A DNA stretch of 64,000 nt from positions 44,101 through 108,100 of the forward strand of contig DATIEP010000023.1 in the NCBI GenBank assembly GCA_035455745.1, read 5' to 3'. Position 1 is the stretch's first letter. Each line of letters opens with the position of its first letter. Below, piece after piece: positions 9,700 to 17,685 of the stretch. Made by a program: the position numbers and the translations under genes. A model generated the notes under the pieces. The model was given only the letters and a program-made list of their open reading frames with translations. It was not told where the DNA came from and did no database searches. The DNA comes from JADGGM01 sp027307005. Its GTDB lineage: Bacteria; Gemmatimonadota; Gemmatimonadetes; Gemmatimonadales; Gemmatimonadaceae.

Positions 9700-10185
9700 T
9701 CAACCGCCACGTGCCGCGTCGATTGCCGCGATGTCGATCTTCTTCATCTGCATCATCGCGTCGAACGCGCGCTTGGCGGCAGCCGGATCGGGATCGGCGA
9801 TCGCTTTCGTCAGTGCGATCGGCGTGATCTGCCAGCACAATCCCCATCTGTCTTTGCACCAGCCGCACGCGCTTTCCTCACCACCGTTGCCGACGATCGC
9901 GTTCCAATAGCGATCCGTTTCCGCCTGGTCAGCCGTTGCGACCTGAAACGAGAACGCCTCGCTGTGCTTGAACGCGGGTCCGCCGTTGAGCCCGAGGCAC
10001 GGAATACCCATCACGGTGAACTCGACGGTCAACACGTCCCCTTTCTTTCCCGACGGATAGTCGCCCGGTGCGCGGTGCACCGCGTCGACCGACGAATCGG
10101 GAAAGGTCTGCGCGTAAAATCGCGCCGCGTTCTCGGCGTCGTCTTTGTACCACAAGCAGATCGTATTCTTTGCTGGCTTAGCCAT
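9700..10185 (-). CDS. VOC family protein (PhnB/COG3865 type)
   Basis: 161 residues of the vicinal-oxygen-chelate fold, in the branch often labelled PhnB-like or 3-demethylubiquinone methyltransferase-like. Start ATG 10185 (MAKPAKNTICLWYKDDAENA). Typical marks are CLWYKDDAENAARFYAQTFP at the N-terminus, MGIPCLGLNGGP in the middle and CGWCKDRWGLCWQITP near the end. These proteins are usually dimers and their substrates are mostly unknown; the methyltransferase name is not reliable. It lies 21 bases after a second VOC gene on the same strand, so the two are probably cotranscribed. Confidence 0.85.
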   Translation of the reverse strand: MAKPAKNTICLWYKDDAENAARFYAQTFPDSSVDAVHRAPGDYPSGKKGDVLTVEFTVMGIPCLGLNGGPAFKHSEAFSFQVATADQAETDRYWNAIVGNGGEESACGWCKDRWGLCWQITPIALTKAIADPDPAAAKRAFDAMMQMKKIDIAAIDAARGG

Positions 10186-10206
10186 GTCGCGTCTCCATCG
10201 AGTTGA

Positions 10207-10593
10207 TCATTCGCCGGCGGGCGGTTGCCAGAGCTCAACCTTGTTCCCTTCGGGATCGATGACCCATGCAAACTTTCCGTACTCGCTGTCGTCGATTTTC
10301 TCGAGCACGTTGCAGCCCTCTTCGCGCAATACGTTCACGAGGCCGTGCAGATCCTCCACCCGATAGTTGACCATGAACGGCGCAGTGCCGGGCGCAAACT
10401 GGTCACTCTTCTCCGAGGTGATGGACCAGGCGGTCGTTCCCGCAAACGGCTTGCCGTCGCTGTCGGTCCATGTGAAAGCCGCGCCACCCCATGCTTGAAC
10501 ATCGATTCCGAGGTGCCGCTTGTACCACGCCTGTAATGCCGGAGCGTCTTTGGCTTTGAAGAAAATGCCGCCAATGCCGGTGACTCGCTTCAT
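10207..10593 (-). CDS. VOC family glyoxalase/bleomycin-resistance-like protein
   Basis: 128 residues with two beta-alpha-beta-beta-beta modules: VTGIGGIFFKAKDAPALQAW at the start and FAWVIDPEGNKVELWQPP at the end, where the final Glu is a usual metal ligand. Start ATG 10593, and the length is normal for a single-domain VOC protein. It is upstream of, and 21 bases from, the other VOC gene. Substrate unknown; metal-dependent isomerase, dioxygenase or drug-binding roles all occur in the family. Confidence 0.85.
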   Translation of the reverse strand: MKRVTGIGGIFFKAKDAPALQAWYKRHLGIDVQAWGGAAFTWTDSDGKPFAGTTAWSITSEKSDQFAPGTAPFMVNYRVEDLHGLVNVLREEGCNVLEKIDDSEYGKFAWVIDPEGNKVELWQPPAGE

Positions 10594-10734
10594 GCGGACC
10601 TCCGCCGTTGATGCGTTCGAGAAGTGAGGTTAGGCGATAGCCCGGTGAACCGAAGGGTTGCCAGGCGATGGCGCCGGCGGGATGAATTGGATCCTCACCT
10701 CTCCCGTTAGGCCCTCGAGCTCGCCGGGCCCCCG

Positions 10735-10896
10735 TTAGGAATCCGGTGCGCCGATCTCTTCGAGGCTGACCTGCGTCAATGCCGCGAGACGCGCCGTATG
10801 CTCAATGGTCATGTTCACGAGATTGCCGTCCTTGTCGAGATCGACGTAGACGGTCTCGGAGATCTCTTTCGTCTCATCGACCGGCTTGGCCGAGAA
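10735..10896 (-). pseudogene. DUF2283 protein fragment (5' end missing)
   Basis: 53 codons (SAKPVDETKEISETVYVDLD, then a stretch ending LEEIGAPDS) match the C-terminal three quarters of a DUF2283 domain. The frame is closed by a stop just upstream and has no start codon, so about 15 N-terminal residues are lost. It directly abuts the stop of the GNAT gene. Its own stop TAA lies inside a CGTTAGG word. It is one of several broken genes in this cassette-like region. Confidence 0.6.
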
Positions 10897-11430
10897 TCAT
10901 CCCTGCTGTTCATACCGCCGAATTGGCCGACGCATAACGAGGTCGCGTTGCGGATCCGTACCCAGGAGGAAGGTATGCTCGCCGACCTCCGCGAAGCCGC
11001 ACTTCTTGTAGAACGCGATGGCGCGAGGGTTGCGTTCCCAGACACCAAGCCAGATCTGATCGGCACCGTGCGTTTCGGCGAGAGCGATCGCCGTGGCCAT
11101 GAGTGCCTGCGCGACCCCACGCCCCTGCCACGCTTGCGAGACGTAGAATCGCTGGATCTCGACCGACTGTTGCGCACCGACGCACTCGGGACTGGGACCC
11201 CAGCGAAGTTGGGCAAATCCGACGAGTTGCCCATCCCGTTCGCAGACGAGCGTTTCTAAAGCGGGATCGAGGATCTCCCTGAGTTGCAGCGCTGCGCTGT
11301 AGTGGGTTTCACAGTGAAGTTGCATATCCTCAGGCGTATTCATGCCTTCCAATGTCCCTCGAAACGTCTGCTCGGCCAACAGTGCCAGGGGACGCGCGTC
11401 ACTCGCTTGAGCGGGTCGAATGTCAGGCAT
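10897..11430 (-). CDS. GNAT family N-acetyltransferase
   Basis: 177 residues from ATG 11430 (MPDIRPAQASDARPLALLAE); the open frame extends upstream through attC-like sequence and is not used. The acetyl-CoA-binding motif A is present as FYVSQAWQGRGVAQALMATA, with the Q/RxxGxG/A loop, and motif B as LGVWERNPRAIAFYKKCGF. Substrate unknown. An attC-like element lies directly upstream (11452-11502), consistent with a cassette-borne gene. Confidence 0.88.
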   Translation of the reverse strand: MPDIRPAQASDARPLALLAEQTFRGTLEGMNTPEDMQLHCETHYSAALQLREILDPALETLVCERDGQLVGFAQLRWGPSPECVGAQQSVEIQRFYVSQAWQGRGVAQALMATAIALAETHGADQIWLGVWERNPRAIAFYKKCGFAEVGEHTFLLGTDPQRDLVMRRPIRRYEQQG

Positions 11431-11451
11431 ATCGGATTGCCGCGTCGGTGC

Positions 11452-11502
11452 GCCTAACGCAGTCCTAAGTGGCGAGCGGGCCCTCACCAGCGCCCGTTAG
11501 AC
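11452..11502 (-). other. Short attC-like site
   Basis: GCCTAAC (11452-11458) and GTTAGAC (11496-11502) bound 51 bp with a GC-rich self-complementary interior (GGCGAGCGGGCC region). Both ends fit the attC outer-box rule (RYYYAAC and GTTRRRY). It is shorter than most attC sites, so it may be a minimal or deleted one. It lies between a small open frame and the GNAT gene. Confidence 0.4.
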
Positions 11503-11533
11503 TGCCGGCACACGATTTGTGTGCTTTACAAAT

Positions 11534-11707
11534 TCAGTCCGCAGTAACCTGACGGTGCAGCCGACCAGCGACGTAATAGAACGCCTCGGCCGCTCTTCCG
11601 ATAAAGGCCTGCTCGATGGCGTCATGGTCGAGCGGTTGCGGAATGGCGTGACCCTCAACATCGTAGCGCCACGCGCGAATTTGCTTGAGCGGCAGCAGCC
11701 GAAGCAA
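11534..11707 (-). CDS. Possible small cassette ORF
   Basis: 57 codons from TTG 11707 (LLRLLPLKQIRAWRYDVEGH, then IPQPLDHDAIEQAFIGRAAE and a further 17 residues). The composition looks like protein, but I recognise no family. Just upstream on this strand is a GCTAACGAACGCTGCAACTG half-site, like the R''-L'' half of the other attC sites. The frame is closed by a stop inside that half-site, so the 5' end may be lost and this may be a gene remnant. Confidence 0.3.
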   Translation of the reverse strand: MLRLLPLKQIRAWRYDVEGHAIPQPLDHDAIEQAFIGRAAEAFYYVAGRLHRQVTAD

Positions 11708-11747
11708 CCTTGTCAGTTGCAGCGTTCGTTAGCTAGCAGCGAGGAGA

Positions 11748-12554
11748 TCATTGACCTGCGAGTCGGGCCATGAGCCCGAGTGCCTGCTGCGGCGAGACAA
11801 ATGGATTGATCGCTGCCTCGTATGCGGAAATCGCGTCGTCAAGTTCCCGACCGAGTGGCGCGAGCAATGGCTCGAGAGAAGACCGACTGGCGACGGCGAG
11901 ATGGTCATTGAATCCTAGGTCCACGCCGATCCCTGCGCTGATGAAGAGATCATCCTCGGCAAGGATGTCTTCAAGGTGTGGAGGCTCGTCGGCTCTAAGC
12001 AGCTCGACAATCCGATGGGCACGCTTTTCCGTCGTGGCAAAGAGACTGATCTCTCCAGCGGCGTCGTTCAGGACCGATTGGAGCAGTGCGACGAGATCCG
12101 CGAACGTTCCGATGCGAAACAGCAATGTTTTGTCGCGCATCCAGCGCTGCCGCTCTGTGGGCGGCGGATGAATGCGGACCGCCGATCGCGCCGGCGTGAA
12201 GCCCTTGAAGACAAGATGTCCAGGCGGTCCCTCACCGTCGGTTTCGAATTGCCAGGAAACGACGCTACCAGCCTGGCTAAGTGCCCTTGCCGCATCCTCC
12301 GTCGAAAAGTGGGCGTTGCCGAGCACCTCGTACTTGGCGATCAGCGACCACACGAATCGCAGGTAGACAGCGACTTCCTCTCGATTGTTGTTGGTGATCG
12401 CGAATCGGTGCCAATGCTGGGCATTGATCGAATCGATGGCCTCTGAGTCGCTGATCCCAGCCCAGTGCACGCGCACCGGCGAAATGCCATCCGAGACGAA
12501 GCGCGCCCAGTGCAGCGATCCTTCACGCCAATACTGAATGGGTAGACGGGTCAC
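11748..12554 (-). CDS. Hypothetical cassette protein
   Basis: 268 residues if GTG 12554 is the start (VTRLPIQYWREGSLHWARFV); the frame is open to 12629, but that extension is encoded by the attC site at 12569-12662 and is unlikely. It is a soluble, mixed-charge protein with no signal peptide or transmembrane segment, and I do not recognise a family. The C-terminus ends SPQQALGLMARLAGQ. Downstream is an attC-like half-site near 11715-11735, so the gene has the gene-then-attC order of a minus-oriented cassette. Confidence 0.65.
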   Translation of the reverse strand: MTRLPIQYWREGSLHWARFVSDGISPVRVHWAGISDSEAIDSINAQHWHRFAITNNNREEVAVYLRFVWSLIAKYEVLGNAHFSTEDAARALSQAGSVVSWQFETDGEGPPGHLVFKGFTPARSAVRIHPPPTERQRWMRDKTLLFRIGTFADLVALLQSVLNDAAGEISLFATTEKRAHRIVELLRADEPPHLEDILAEDDLFISAGIGVDLGFNDHLAVASRSSLEPLLAPLGRELDDAISAYEAAINPFVSPQQALGLMARLAGQ

Positions 12555-12568
12555 AGATGTCTGTTGCT

Positions 12569-12662
12569 GGCTAACGCCTGAAGCTATACTGCAAGCGAAT
12601 GTAACAATGCGAGCGAAGCGAGCATTCACTAAATCGCTTGTCAGTATCAGCGAGTGTTAGAC
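12569..12662 (-). other. attC-like integron recombination site
   Basis: 94 bp bounded by GGCTAAC (12569-12575) and GTTAGAC (12656-12662). The ends pair over about 25 nt: TCGCTTGTCAGTATCAGCGA on the right arm folds onto GAAGCTATACTGCAAGCGAA on the left with small bulges, as in attC. Read on the minus strand the R''-L'' half comes first. It follows the SnoaL-like gene on the minus strand and precedes the next gene. Confidence 0.65.
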
Positions 12663-12684
12663 GACAGCGGCGGGCACTGCGCGC

Positions 12685-13263
12685 CTACGGATGTCCGCCA
12701 AACCGCGCAGGGAGGGAGAGGCCGGGCGCTTCGTATTGCGTGGTGAAGCTCGCCACTTTCCAGTCGCCGCCCACGCGCACAAGCTCGATGCTGTCCACGC
12801 CCCTCTCTTCGGCGACGGCGCGCCCTGGCACGGCGCCCTCGAACGTAACGAACGCATGCGCGATGTGCCCATAGGCATCAATCCGCGCGGTGATGATCCG
12901 TTCACGAAAACCCGCCTTGCCCTTCGGTGTGCCCTCCACCCACGCGCGGAAGTGCGTGATGAAGGTATCGAGCGGCACAGCGCGTGGCGCGACGCCGGTC
13001 GTCACGGGATCGACGAACGCCGCGCCGGGCAATGCCAGCGCGCGCATCGTGGCCCACGCTGGGACGTGGCCCGCGTCAAAAGAGAACGCGGCGTACAACG
13101 TGTCCAGCGTGCGGCGGATCGCGCGCTGCGTGGCCACGTCGAGGGCGGAGTCCGCCGGGGAACGACGAACGGCCGACTGCGCGGCGCCCGAACTGCTCGC
13201 GCTGCCAATCGCAATGAGCAACCCGACACCGGCATACACGAATCGAGGAAGAACCTGTTGCAT
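12685..13263 (-). CDS. Secreted SnoaL/DUF4440-like protein
   Basis: 192 residues with an N-terminal signal peptide (VYAGVGLLIAIGSASSSGAA). The mature part resembles NTF2-like/SnoaL/DUF4440 proteins: ALDVATQRAIRRTLDTLYAA, then ITHFRAWVEG, RIDAYGHIAHAFVTFEGAV and SIELVRVGGDWKVASFTTQY. No catalytic role can be assigned. Start ATG 13263. It lies between two attC-like sites (12569-12662 and 13358-13455), the expected position for a cassette gene, although an exported protein of this type could equally be chromosomal. Confidence 0.75.
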   Translation of the reverse strand: MQQVLPRFVYAGVGLLIAIGSASSSGAAQSAVRRSPADSALDVATQRAIRRTLDTLYAAFSFDAGHVPAWATMRALALPGAAFVDPVTTGVAPRAVPLDTFITHFRAWVEGTPKGKAGFRERIITARIDAYGHIAHAFVTFEGAVPGRAVAEERGVDSIELVRVGGDWKVASFTTQYEAPGLSLPARFGGHP

Positions 13264-13357
13264 GAGTCGTTCAAGTAGATGAATTGAGCTGTCGTCTAAC
13301 GCTTGTTAGGCGGCGTCGATAGACTGCAAGGGATTACAAAATCAAATCTTCTCTGCA

Positions 13358-13455
13358 GTCTAACACGCCCAACGCAAACGGACACGGGTTCGCATAAGTC
13401 CAATCGCTGCTCTTGTTTGACATACCGACAGTTCACCATACGTCGGGTGTTAGAC
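13358..13455 (-). other. attC-like integron recombination site
   Basis: 98 bp bounded by GTCTAAC (13358-13364) and GTTAGAC (13449-13455). The arms extend further as GCAGTCTAACACGCCCAACG on the left and, complementary to it with bulges, CATACGTCGGGTGTTAGACTGC on the right. A tight GTCTAAC...GTTAGGC pair sits nearby at 13294-13311 and may be a collapsed second site. It lies between the SnoaL-like gene and the esterase. Confidence 0.65.
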
Positions 13456-13565
13456 TGCGACGTCGGTCAGCCTATTCCCCCGCTAAAGCCGAGCGTCCCG
13501 GAACATCCGCGACCTCGGCACCCAGCCGGAACTCATACCACAACCGTGCGCTGTCATTCACCGGC

Positions 13566-15314
13566 CTAGTATTCCCAGGCGCTCGTGTTCGTGCCGGACG
13601 GCGCGTGCTTCGTGATCGCCGCCGCCATTTCCTTGACCAACTCCGCGTTAGTCACGTGCTGCCACCCGTGTCCTTTTTCCGGGCGCCCATAGCGGAACAT
13701 GCCCGGCACGTGGGGCGACTTCGTCGACGCGAGGAAGTGCTGCAGGTCCATCACCGCCAGGTTCAGATAGAAGTTGTCCATGTCCCCGACGTCGACGTGA
13801 ATCTTGTCCACGAGATCCGGCCCAACGGTGTTCCAGTTCTTCGCCAGGTACGCTTCGAGATCGTAGCCGTGGTCGCGCATGTAGTCGATCACGGAGCGAT
13901 CGATGTGCCCCGTTTTCTTGTCCCACAGCGGCTCGGGATAGCCATCGGCGCCGACAGGAGCGTACACGGATTCCCACGCCTCGAACTGTTCGCCCGAGCG
14001 CCCATGGCTGCCGAGCACGTCTTCCAAACGACTCAAGTCGCGGATGCTGAGCCACGGCTGCCCGTCGTTGTCGCGCATGACCATGCGCTCGGCATGGTAC
14101 CACGAGCTGATCGGACTGAACGGCGCGATGCCAGGCGCGTCGTCCACGAAGGCGTTCGTGTCGGCGTACGCGTCGAAGGTCCCGTAGTGATGAAAGTCCA
14201 CGGGATCGGGATAGAGCGTCCAGGTCCCACCGAAGAACTTGGGATGATAGATCTGCAGCGCGATCGACTCCCACCCGCCGGTCGAGCCGCCGGTTAGCAC
14301 ACGCGCATACGGCGCTTCGATCATCCGGAAGTGCGATTCGAGATAGGGAATCAGCTCGGTCATGATCGCGTCGCCGTACGGACCGTTGTTCGCCGAGTTG
14401 ACCGCGTACGAATCATCGAAGTACGGTGTAGGGTGCTGGAAGGTCACCGCGATCATCCGCGGCATGTTCGGTCCCAGCCACTCGCGTGCGAACACCCATC
14501 CCGGTTCTCGGTTGTACGAGGCGAGGAGCGTCTGGATCTTCGGCGGCAGCGAGACGCTGTCCGGATTGAAGCCGAGCGGCGCGCCGAGCCCGAAGTGCCC
14601 CTGCTCGAACACGACAGGATAGTGCACGTTCGGGTGTGTCTCGTACCCCGCAGGGAGCAGCACCGTGGCGCCGAGATAGAACGGATGTCCCCAGAACTTC
14701 GTGAGCAACGTGCTCTGAATCTTGATGTGCTTCACCCACTTCGTGTCCGCCGGCATCTGGATGGGCGGGATGACGTGGGTGAGCGAGATCTGCACGGTAC
14801 CGCCCGCGGCCGGATCGATGTGCACCCGCTGCGGCTCGCTGATGATGTTGCCCGGCGACGACGTGAAGTGCTGCCCCTCCCACTCATCCATGTGCGCCCA
14901 GATGGTATGTCCGTCGGCGCGATGGAATTCGGTATAGACGTTCATCACCGCTTGCACCCTGTAATCGCCGGCGGGAATGTCGGAGAGCGACTTGGTGGGA
15001 TATCCAAGTGTCGACGCGTCGATCACCGCGGCCTGGCCGGGCGCCAGCGCGCTCACGTCGAGCCCGAAGAGCGGCGTGCTGTTGGTAAAGGAACCGGCGT
15101 TCGCGATGGGCGGCGGCGCGGAATCGCGGCTCAGGGCGAGGAAGACGCGGCCCGTGATCGGCCCGTCGTGCGCTGAGGCAGGAAACGAAATCTCGAAGCG
15201 CGGCGGCGCGACGCTCGCGCCGACCGGGACTCGCGCGCGACGCGTCGGGGAAATGGACGTGCCCGGTGCGACGCCCAAGACCACGAGGGCGAGGGAAAGA
15301 CTGAGGTTGCGCAT
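13566..15314 (-). CDS. Secreted esterase (alpha/beta hydrolase, esterase-D/enterochelin-esterase type)
   Basis: 582 residues from ATG 15314 with a signal peptide (LSLSLALVVLGVAPGTS). The N-terminal ~250 residues are a beta-rich accessory region. The C-terminal part is an alpha/beta hydrolase of the putative-esterase family, with the nucleophile elbow GGSTGGW near residue 345 and a His (EKGHGWQHV) near the end. The preceding segment, YPVVFEQGHFG then FNPDSVSLPPKIQTLLASYN, is typical. Substrate unknown. It is much longer than the cassette genes around it and may be an original chromosomal gene. Confidence 0.82.
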   Translation of the reverse strand: MRNLSLSLALVVLGVAPGTSISPTRRARVPVGASVAPPRFEISFPASAHDGPITGRVFLALSRDSAPPPIANAGSFTNSTPLFGLDVSALAPGQAAVIDASTLGYPTKSLSDIPAGDYRVQAVMNVYTEFHRADGHTIWAHMDEWEGQHFTSSPGNIISEPQRVHIDPAAGGTVQISLTHVIPPIQMPADTKWVKHIKIQSTLLTKFWGHPFYLGATVLLPAGYETHPNVHYPVVFEQGHFGLGAPLGFNPDSVSLPPKIQTLLASYNREPGWVFAREWLGPNMPRMIAVTFQHPTPYFDDSYAVNSANNGPYGDAIMTELIPYLESHFRMIEAPYARVLTGGSTGGWESIALQIYHPKFFGGTWTLYPDPVDFHHYGTFDAYADTNAFVDDAPGIAPFSPISSWYHAERMVMRDNDGQPWLSIRDLSRLEDVLGSHGRSGEQFEAWESVYAPVGADGYPEPLWDKKTGHIDRSVIDYMRDHGYDLEAYLAKNWNTVGPDLVDKIHVDVGDMDNFYLNLAVMDLQHFLASTKSPHVPGMFRYGRPEKGHGWQHVTNAELVKEMAAAITKHAPSGTNTSAWEY

Positions 15315-15566
15315 GACGTCCGGCCTCCGGAGTGAAGGACGGCGGAAGCATAGCGCATGGCCCGGACGTGCGCGACGCAGTCGCTTGTCGGGCGCGGCGC
15401 CTCGCTGAAGGTTATGCGACACGCCCAACACTGCGCGCACGTACCGTACGCTCCCGGGGTGCTCGAGGCGCGCGACTACCGCTGGAGGGCACTGGGACTC
15501 GGTCCCTTGCCTGGCATCACTGCCGCTTCGACTGACTGTCGGAGCTTGGTCACATCAACATCGAGA

Positions 15567-15845
15567 TTACTGAGGACGGCCAGACCAATGCCGCCGGAAT
15601 CGTCGAGGATGGCAAGTGCCGATGACTTCCCTTAGCACGAGCACGTCGTGGGGAACGCGGCGTTCGCCCATGCCCGCTCTCTCTGCAGCGCGTCGAAGGA
15701 TGTCTGCGGCCTCTTTGGCCGCTAAGTCCGGATCAATGCCTGATTCGTTCAAGACCGACTCCAGCAGTTCTACAAATCAGCTGGTACGTCGAGGCTCTCG
15801 GCGTCGTCGCCAGGCATCAAGAATACGATCTGGGGAAAAAGTCAT
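15567..15845 (-). pseudogene. Frameshifted small ORF
   Basis: From ATG 15845 a frame reads MTFSPDRILDAWRRRREPRR then stops after two more residues. Reading resumes in another frame as VELLESVLNESGIDPDLAAK, continuing EAADILRRAAERAG. Together they look like one short protein broken by a frameshift near 15775. No family recognised. It lies directly downstream, on the minus strand, of the attC at 15852-15949. Confidence 0.4.
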
Positions 15846-15851
15846 GTTGCA

Positions 15852-15949
15852 GCCTAACGCCCGAGCTAAGGTGCGGGCGAGTCAAAGAAAAGGGAATGCG
15901 CAGCATTCGCAATCATTACGTCGGTTGTCAGCTTCGGCGTTCGTTAGGC
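15852..15949 (-). other. attC-like integron recombination site
   Basis: 98 bp bounded by GCCTAAC (15852-15858) and GTTAGGC (15943-15949). Inner boxes are clear: GCCCGAGCTAAGG on the left and TTGTCAGCTTCGGCG on the right, which pair with bulged bases. On the minus strand it reads GCCTAACGAACGCCGAAGCT first, the R''-L'' layout of known attC sites. This is one of the best sites in the window. Confidence 0.75.
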
Positions 15950-16036
15950 CGCCGCGTCGTGATGTGGGCCGGGTGAGACCCCGGTTGACGGAGCTGCTCT
16001 GGATAGCATGCAAGCCGGCGACGCCGGCACTATCGG

Positions 16037-16132
16037 CTATGAACGTGGCGGCGAGGTCGTGGTCCAGAGCACAATGCGCCATCCCGCCTCGGTGCGCGTG
16101 AGAACCATTGTGCCTGTTTCCGAGACCACCTT
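16037..16132 (-). pseudogene. C-terminal fragment of a SnoaL/DUF4440-like gene
   Basis: A short frame (VVSETGTMVLTRTEAGWRIV, then LWTTTSPPRS and stop) matches the last strands of a SnoaL/DUF4440 domain. It begins abruptly where a GNAT N-terminus ends in another frame. There is no start of its own. It is evidence of gene-fragment fusion inside this cassette region. Confidence 0.5.
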
Positions 16133-16329
16133 CCGGGGAGTTCACCCTCGTCCAGACAGATGAAGTGTCCGAGATGGGAGGGCTGTCTCAACCGATCCAG
16201 GTAGGCCAGAAACTGCTCGTGAGTTCGTGGCGGCGAAGCCAAGCCGCGATGCAGTGCTCGGCTCCGGCGAACGGCCCCCAGAAATTCCTGCTCGCGTCGC
16301 CGGCTCGGAGTCTCGAGATGTACCGACAT
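16133..16329 (-). pseudogene. N-terminal fragment of a GNAT acetyltransferase
   Basis: From ATG 16329 the frame reads MSVHLETPSRRREQEFLGAV, then RRSRALHRGLASPPRTHEQF and HLGHFICLDEGELPG. This is the first ~65 residues of a RimJ/RimL-like GNAT protein. Family similarity stops there and the SnoaL-like tail takes over in another frame, so the acetyl-CoA site is absent. The open frame continues to 16030 without meaning. It lies between two attC sites. Confidence 0.6.
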
Positions 16330-16356
16330 GGAGAAATGCTTGGGGTAGGTCAGTCT

Positions 16357-16450
16357 GCCTAACGCCAGTGTTACGCCGCGGGCGAATCAAATAGATGCGA
16401 GTACAGCGAGCACTCCGCAACTCGACCGGCGGCTTCGACTTTCGTTAGGC
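16357..16450 (-). other. attC-like integron recombination site
   Basis: 94 bp bounded by GCCTAAC (16357-16363) and GTTAGGC (16444-16450). The right inner box CGGCGGCTTCGAC pairs imperfectly with GTGTTACGCCGCGG on the left. On the minus strand the R''-L'' half (GCCTAACGAAAGTCGAAGCC) comes first. It follows the AraC gene on the minus strand. Confidence 0.65.
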
Positions 16451-16505
16451 CGACGTGGTTGTACGTACGGTATTGCTCATGTGAATGGACACATGGCGGC
16501 CATCA

Positions 16506-17495
16506 CTACCGAGAAGCCGCCGCGCGCAAACGCTCGGCGTCCCGACGCGGTGGCTGACCAAACAGCCGGACGTACTCCCGATTGAACTGCGACGCGCTCG
16601 CGTAACCCACCTCATAGGCAACGGCTTCCGCACTCGTAGCTTCGGAAAGAAGGAGACGACGAGCCTCCTGCAGGCGCAGATGCTTCTGGTATTGAACCGG
16701 ACTCATTGCGCACACCGCCTTGAAGTAGTGATGGAGTGCCGACGGGCTCATGTTGACGTGCTTCGCGAGAGCCTCGATCCGGAGCGGTTCCGCGAAGTGT
16801 TCTTTGATCCACGCAATCGCCCCAGACACCCGGCGCAGCCGCCCATCACCGATCGCCATCTGAGCCAAACGTCCAAACTGTTCGCTCTGGAGAAGTCTGT
16901 AGTGGAGCTCTCGCAGAATGAGCGGCGCCAGCACCGGGAGATCCTGCGGCGCATCGAGCAGCCGCACCAGGCGGAGGAACCCGTCGAGCAGCGGAGCCCG
17001 TAGCGCGCTCACGTAGAGGGCTCGTCCGTCGTGATCGTCTCGCGGTGCCTGCCGTCCCGTTTCCACGATCAATGCCGCGAGGTCCCGCGGGTCCACACTG
17101 AGAGTCATGCATAGGTACGGCTTGTTCGGGCTCGCTTCGAAGACACGCCCAACGGCAGGTAGATCCACCGAGACGGCAAGGTATTGTGACTGGTCGTAGA
17201 TGTACGTCTCGTTGCCCACCGTCACTTCCTTTCGCCCCTGCGCCACAACGTACACCGCCGGCTCCATGAGGATGGTCGCCGATTCGGTTGGTTGTGAGTA
17301 CCGATACAGCTTCAACTCCGTGATCGCCGTCTCGTTCCGCCCTTCGGAATTCGTCCGGCGCTCGAGCACCTTCGCGAGCTCGCGCCGTAGCGCTTCGGCA
17401 ACTACCACAGTCTCCTCGCGTTCGGCCGATTCGGATCGACTGCGATTGAATTGCGTAGCTGCGCGTTTCCGATGAGTAGACAGGTTATTCGCCAT
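16506..17495 (-). CDS. AraC family transcriptional regulator
   Basis: 329 residues. The N-terminal half is an AraC_N-type cupin-like sensor domain (ELKLYRYSQPTESATILMEP, then VYVVAQGRKEVTVGNETYIY). The C-terminal ~100 residues hold the two helix-turn-helix units: RIEALAKHVNMSPSALHHYF and AVAYEVGYASASQFNREYVR, closing RLFGQPPRRD. Start ATG 17495. It is divergent from an aldo/keto reductase across 190 bases that contain a perfect palindrome, so control of the reductase is likely. This arrangement is common for AraC_N regulators with oxidoreductases that deal with toxic aldehydes. Confidence 0.9.
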   Translation of the reverse strand: MANNLSTHRKRAATQFNRSRSESAEREETVVVAEALRRELAKVLERRTNSEGRNETAITELKLYRYSQPTESATILMEPAVYVVAQGRKEVTVGNETYIYDQSQYLAVSVDLPAVGRVFEASPNKPYLCMTLSVDPRDLAALIVETGRQAPRDDHDGRALYVSALRAPLLDGFLRLVRLLDAPQDLPVLAPLILRELHYRLLQSEQFGRLAQMAIGDGRLRRVSGAIAWIKEHFAEPLRIEALAKHVNMSPSALHHYFKAVCAMSPVQYQKHLRLQEARRLLLSEATSAEAVAYEVGYASASQFNREYVRLFGQPPRRDAERLRAAASR

Positions 17496-17522
17496 GTCTG
17501 TACGCTAGCGCGCCGCGGAACG

Positions 17523-17544
17523 TTCCTCCAGAGACGTGGAGGAA
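17523..17544. promoter_or_regulatory. Palindrome in the AraC/AKR divergent region
   Basis: TTCCTCCA-gagacg-TGGAGGAA, perfect 8-bp arms with a 6-bp spacer, 28 bases upstream of the AraC start and about 140 upstream of the reductase. A candidate regulator-binding site; the link to the AraC protein is inferred. Confidence 0.4.
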
Positions 17545-17685
17545 TAGGCAAGAGTTCTCCTTGATCAGGCAGGGACGCGCCTCCTGGACAGCGCTACCAT
17601 CCGTTCGTCGCACTAAAGCAGAAATGAGCAAATGAAAGCCTGGTCGGAAATGCACAGACCATTCTGAAAACGGGGACACTTCGCG

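Noticed and set aside
10620..10720. attC site from the GTTAGGC words at 10631 and 10705
   Set aside because: The two words point the same way and the interval lacks complementary inner boxes.
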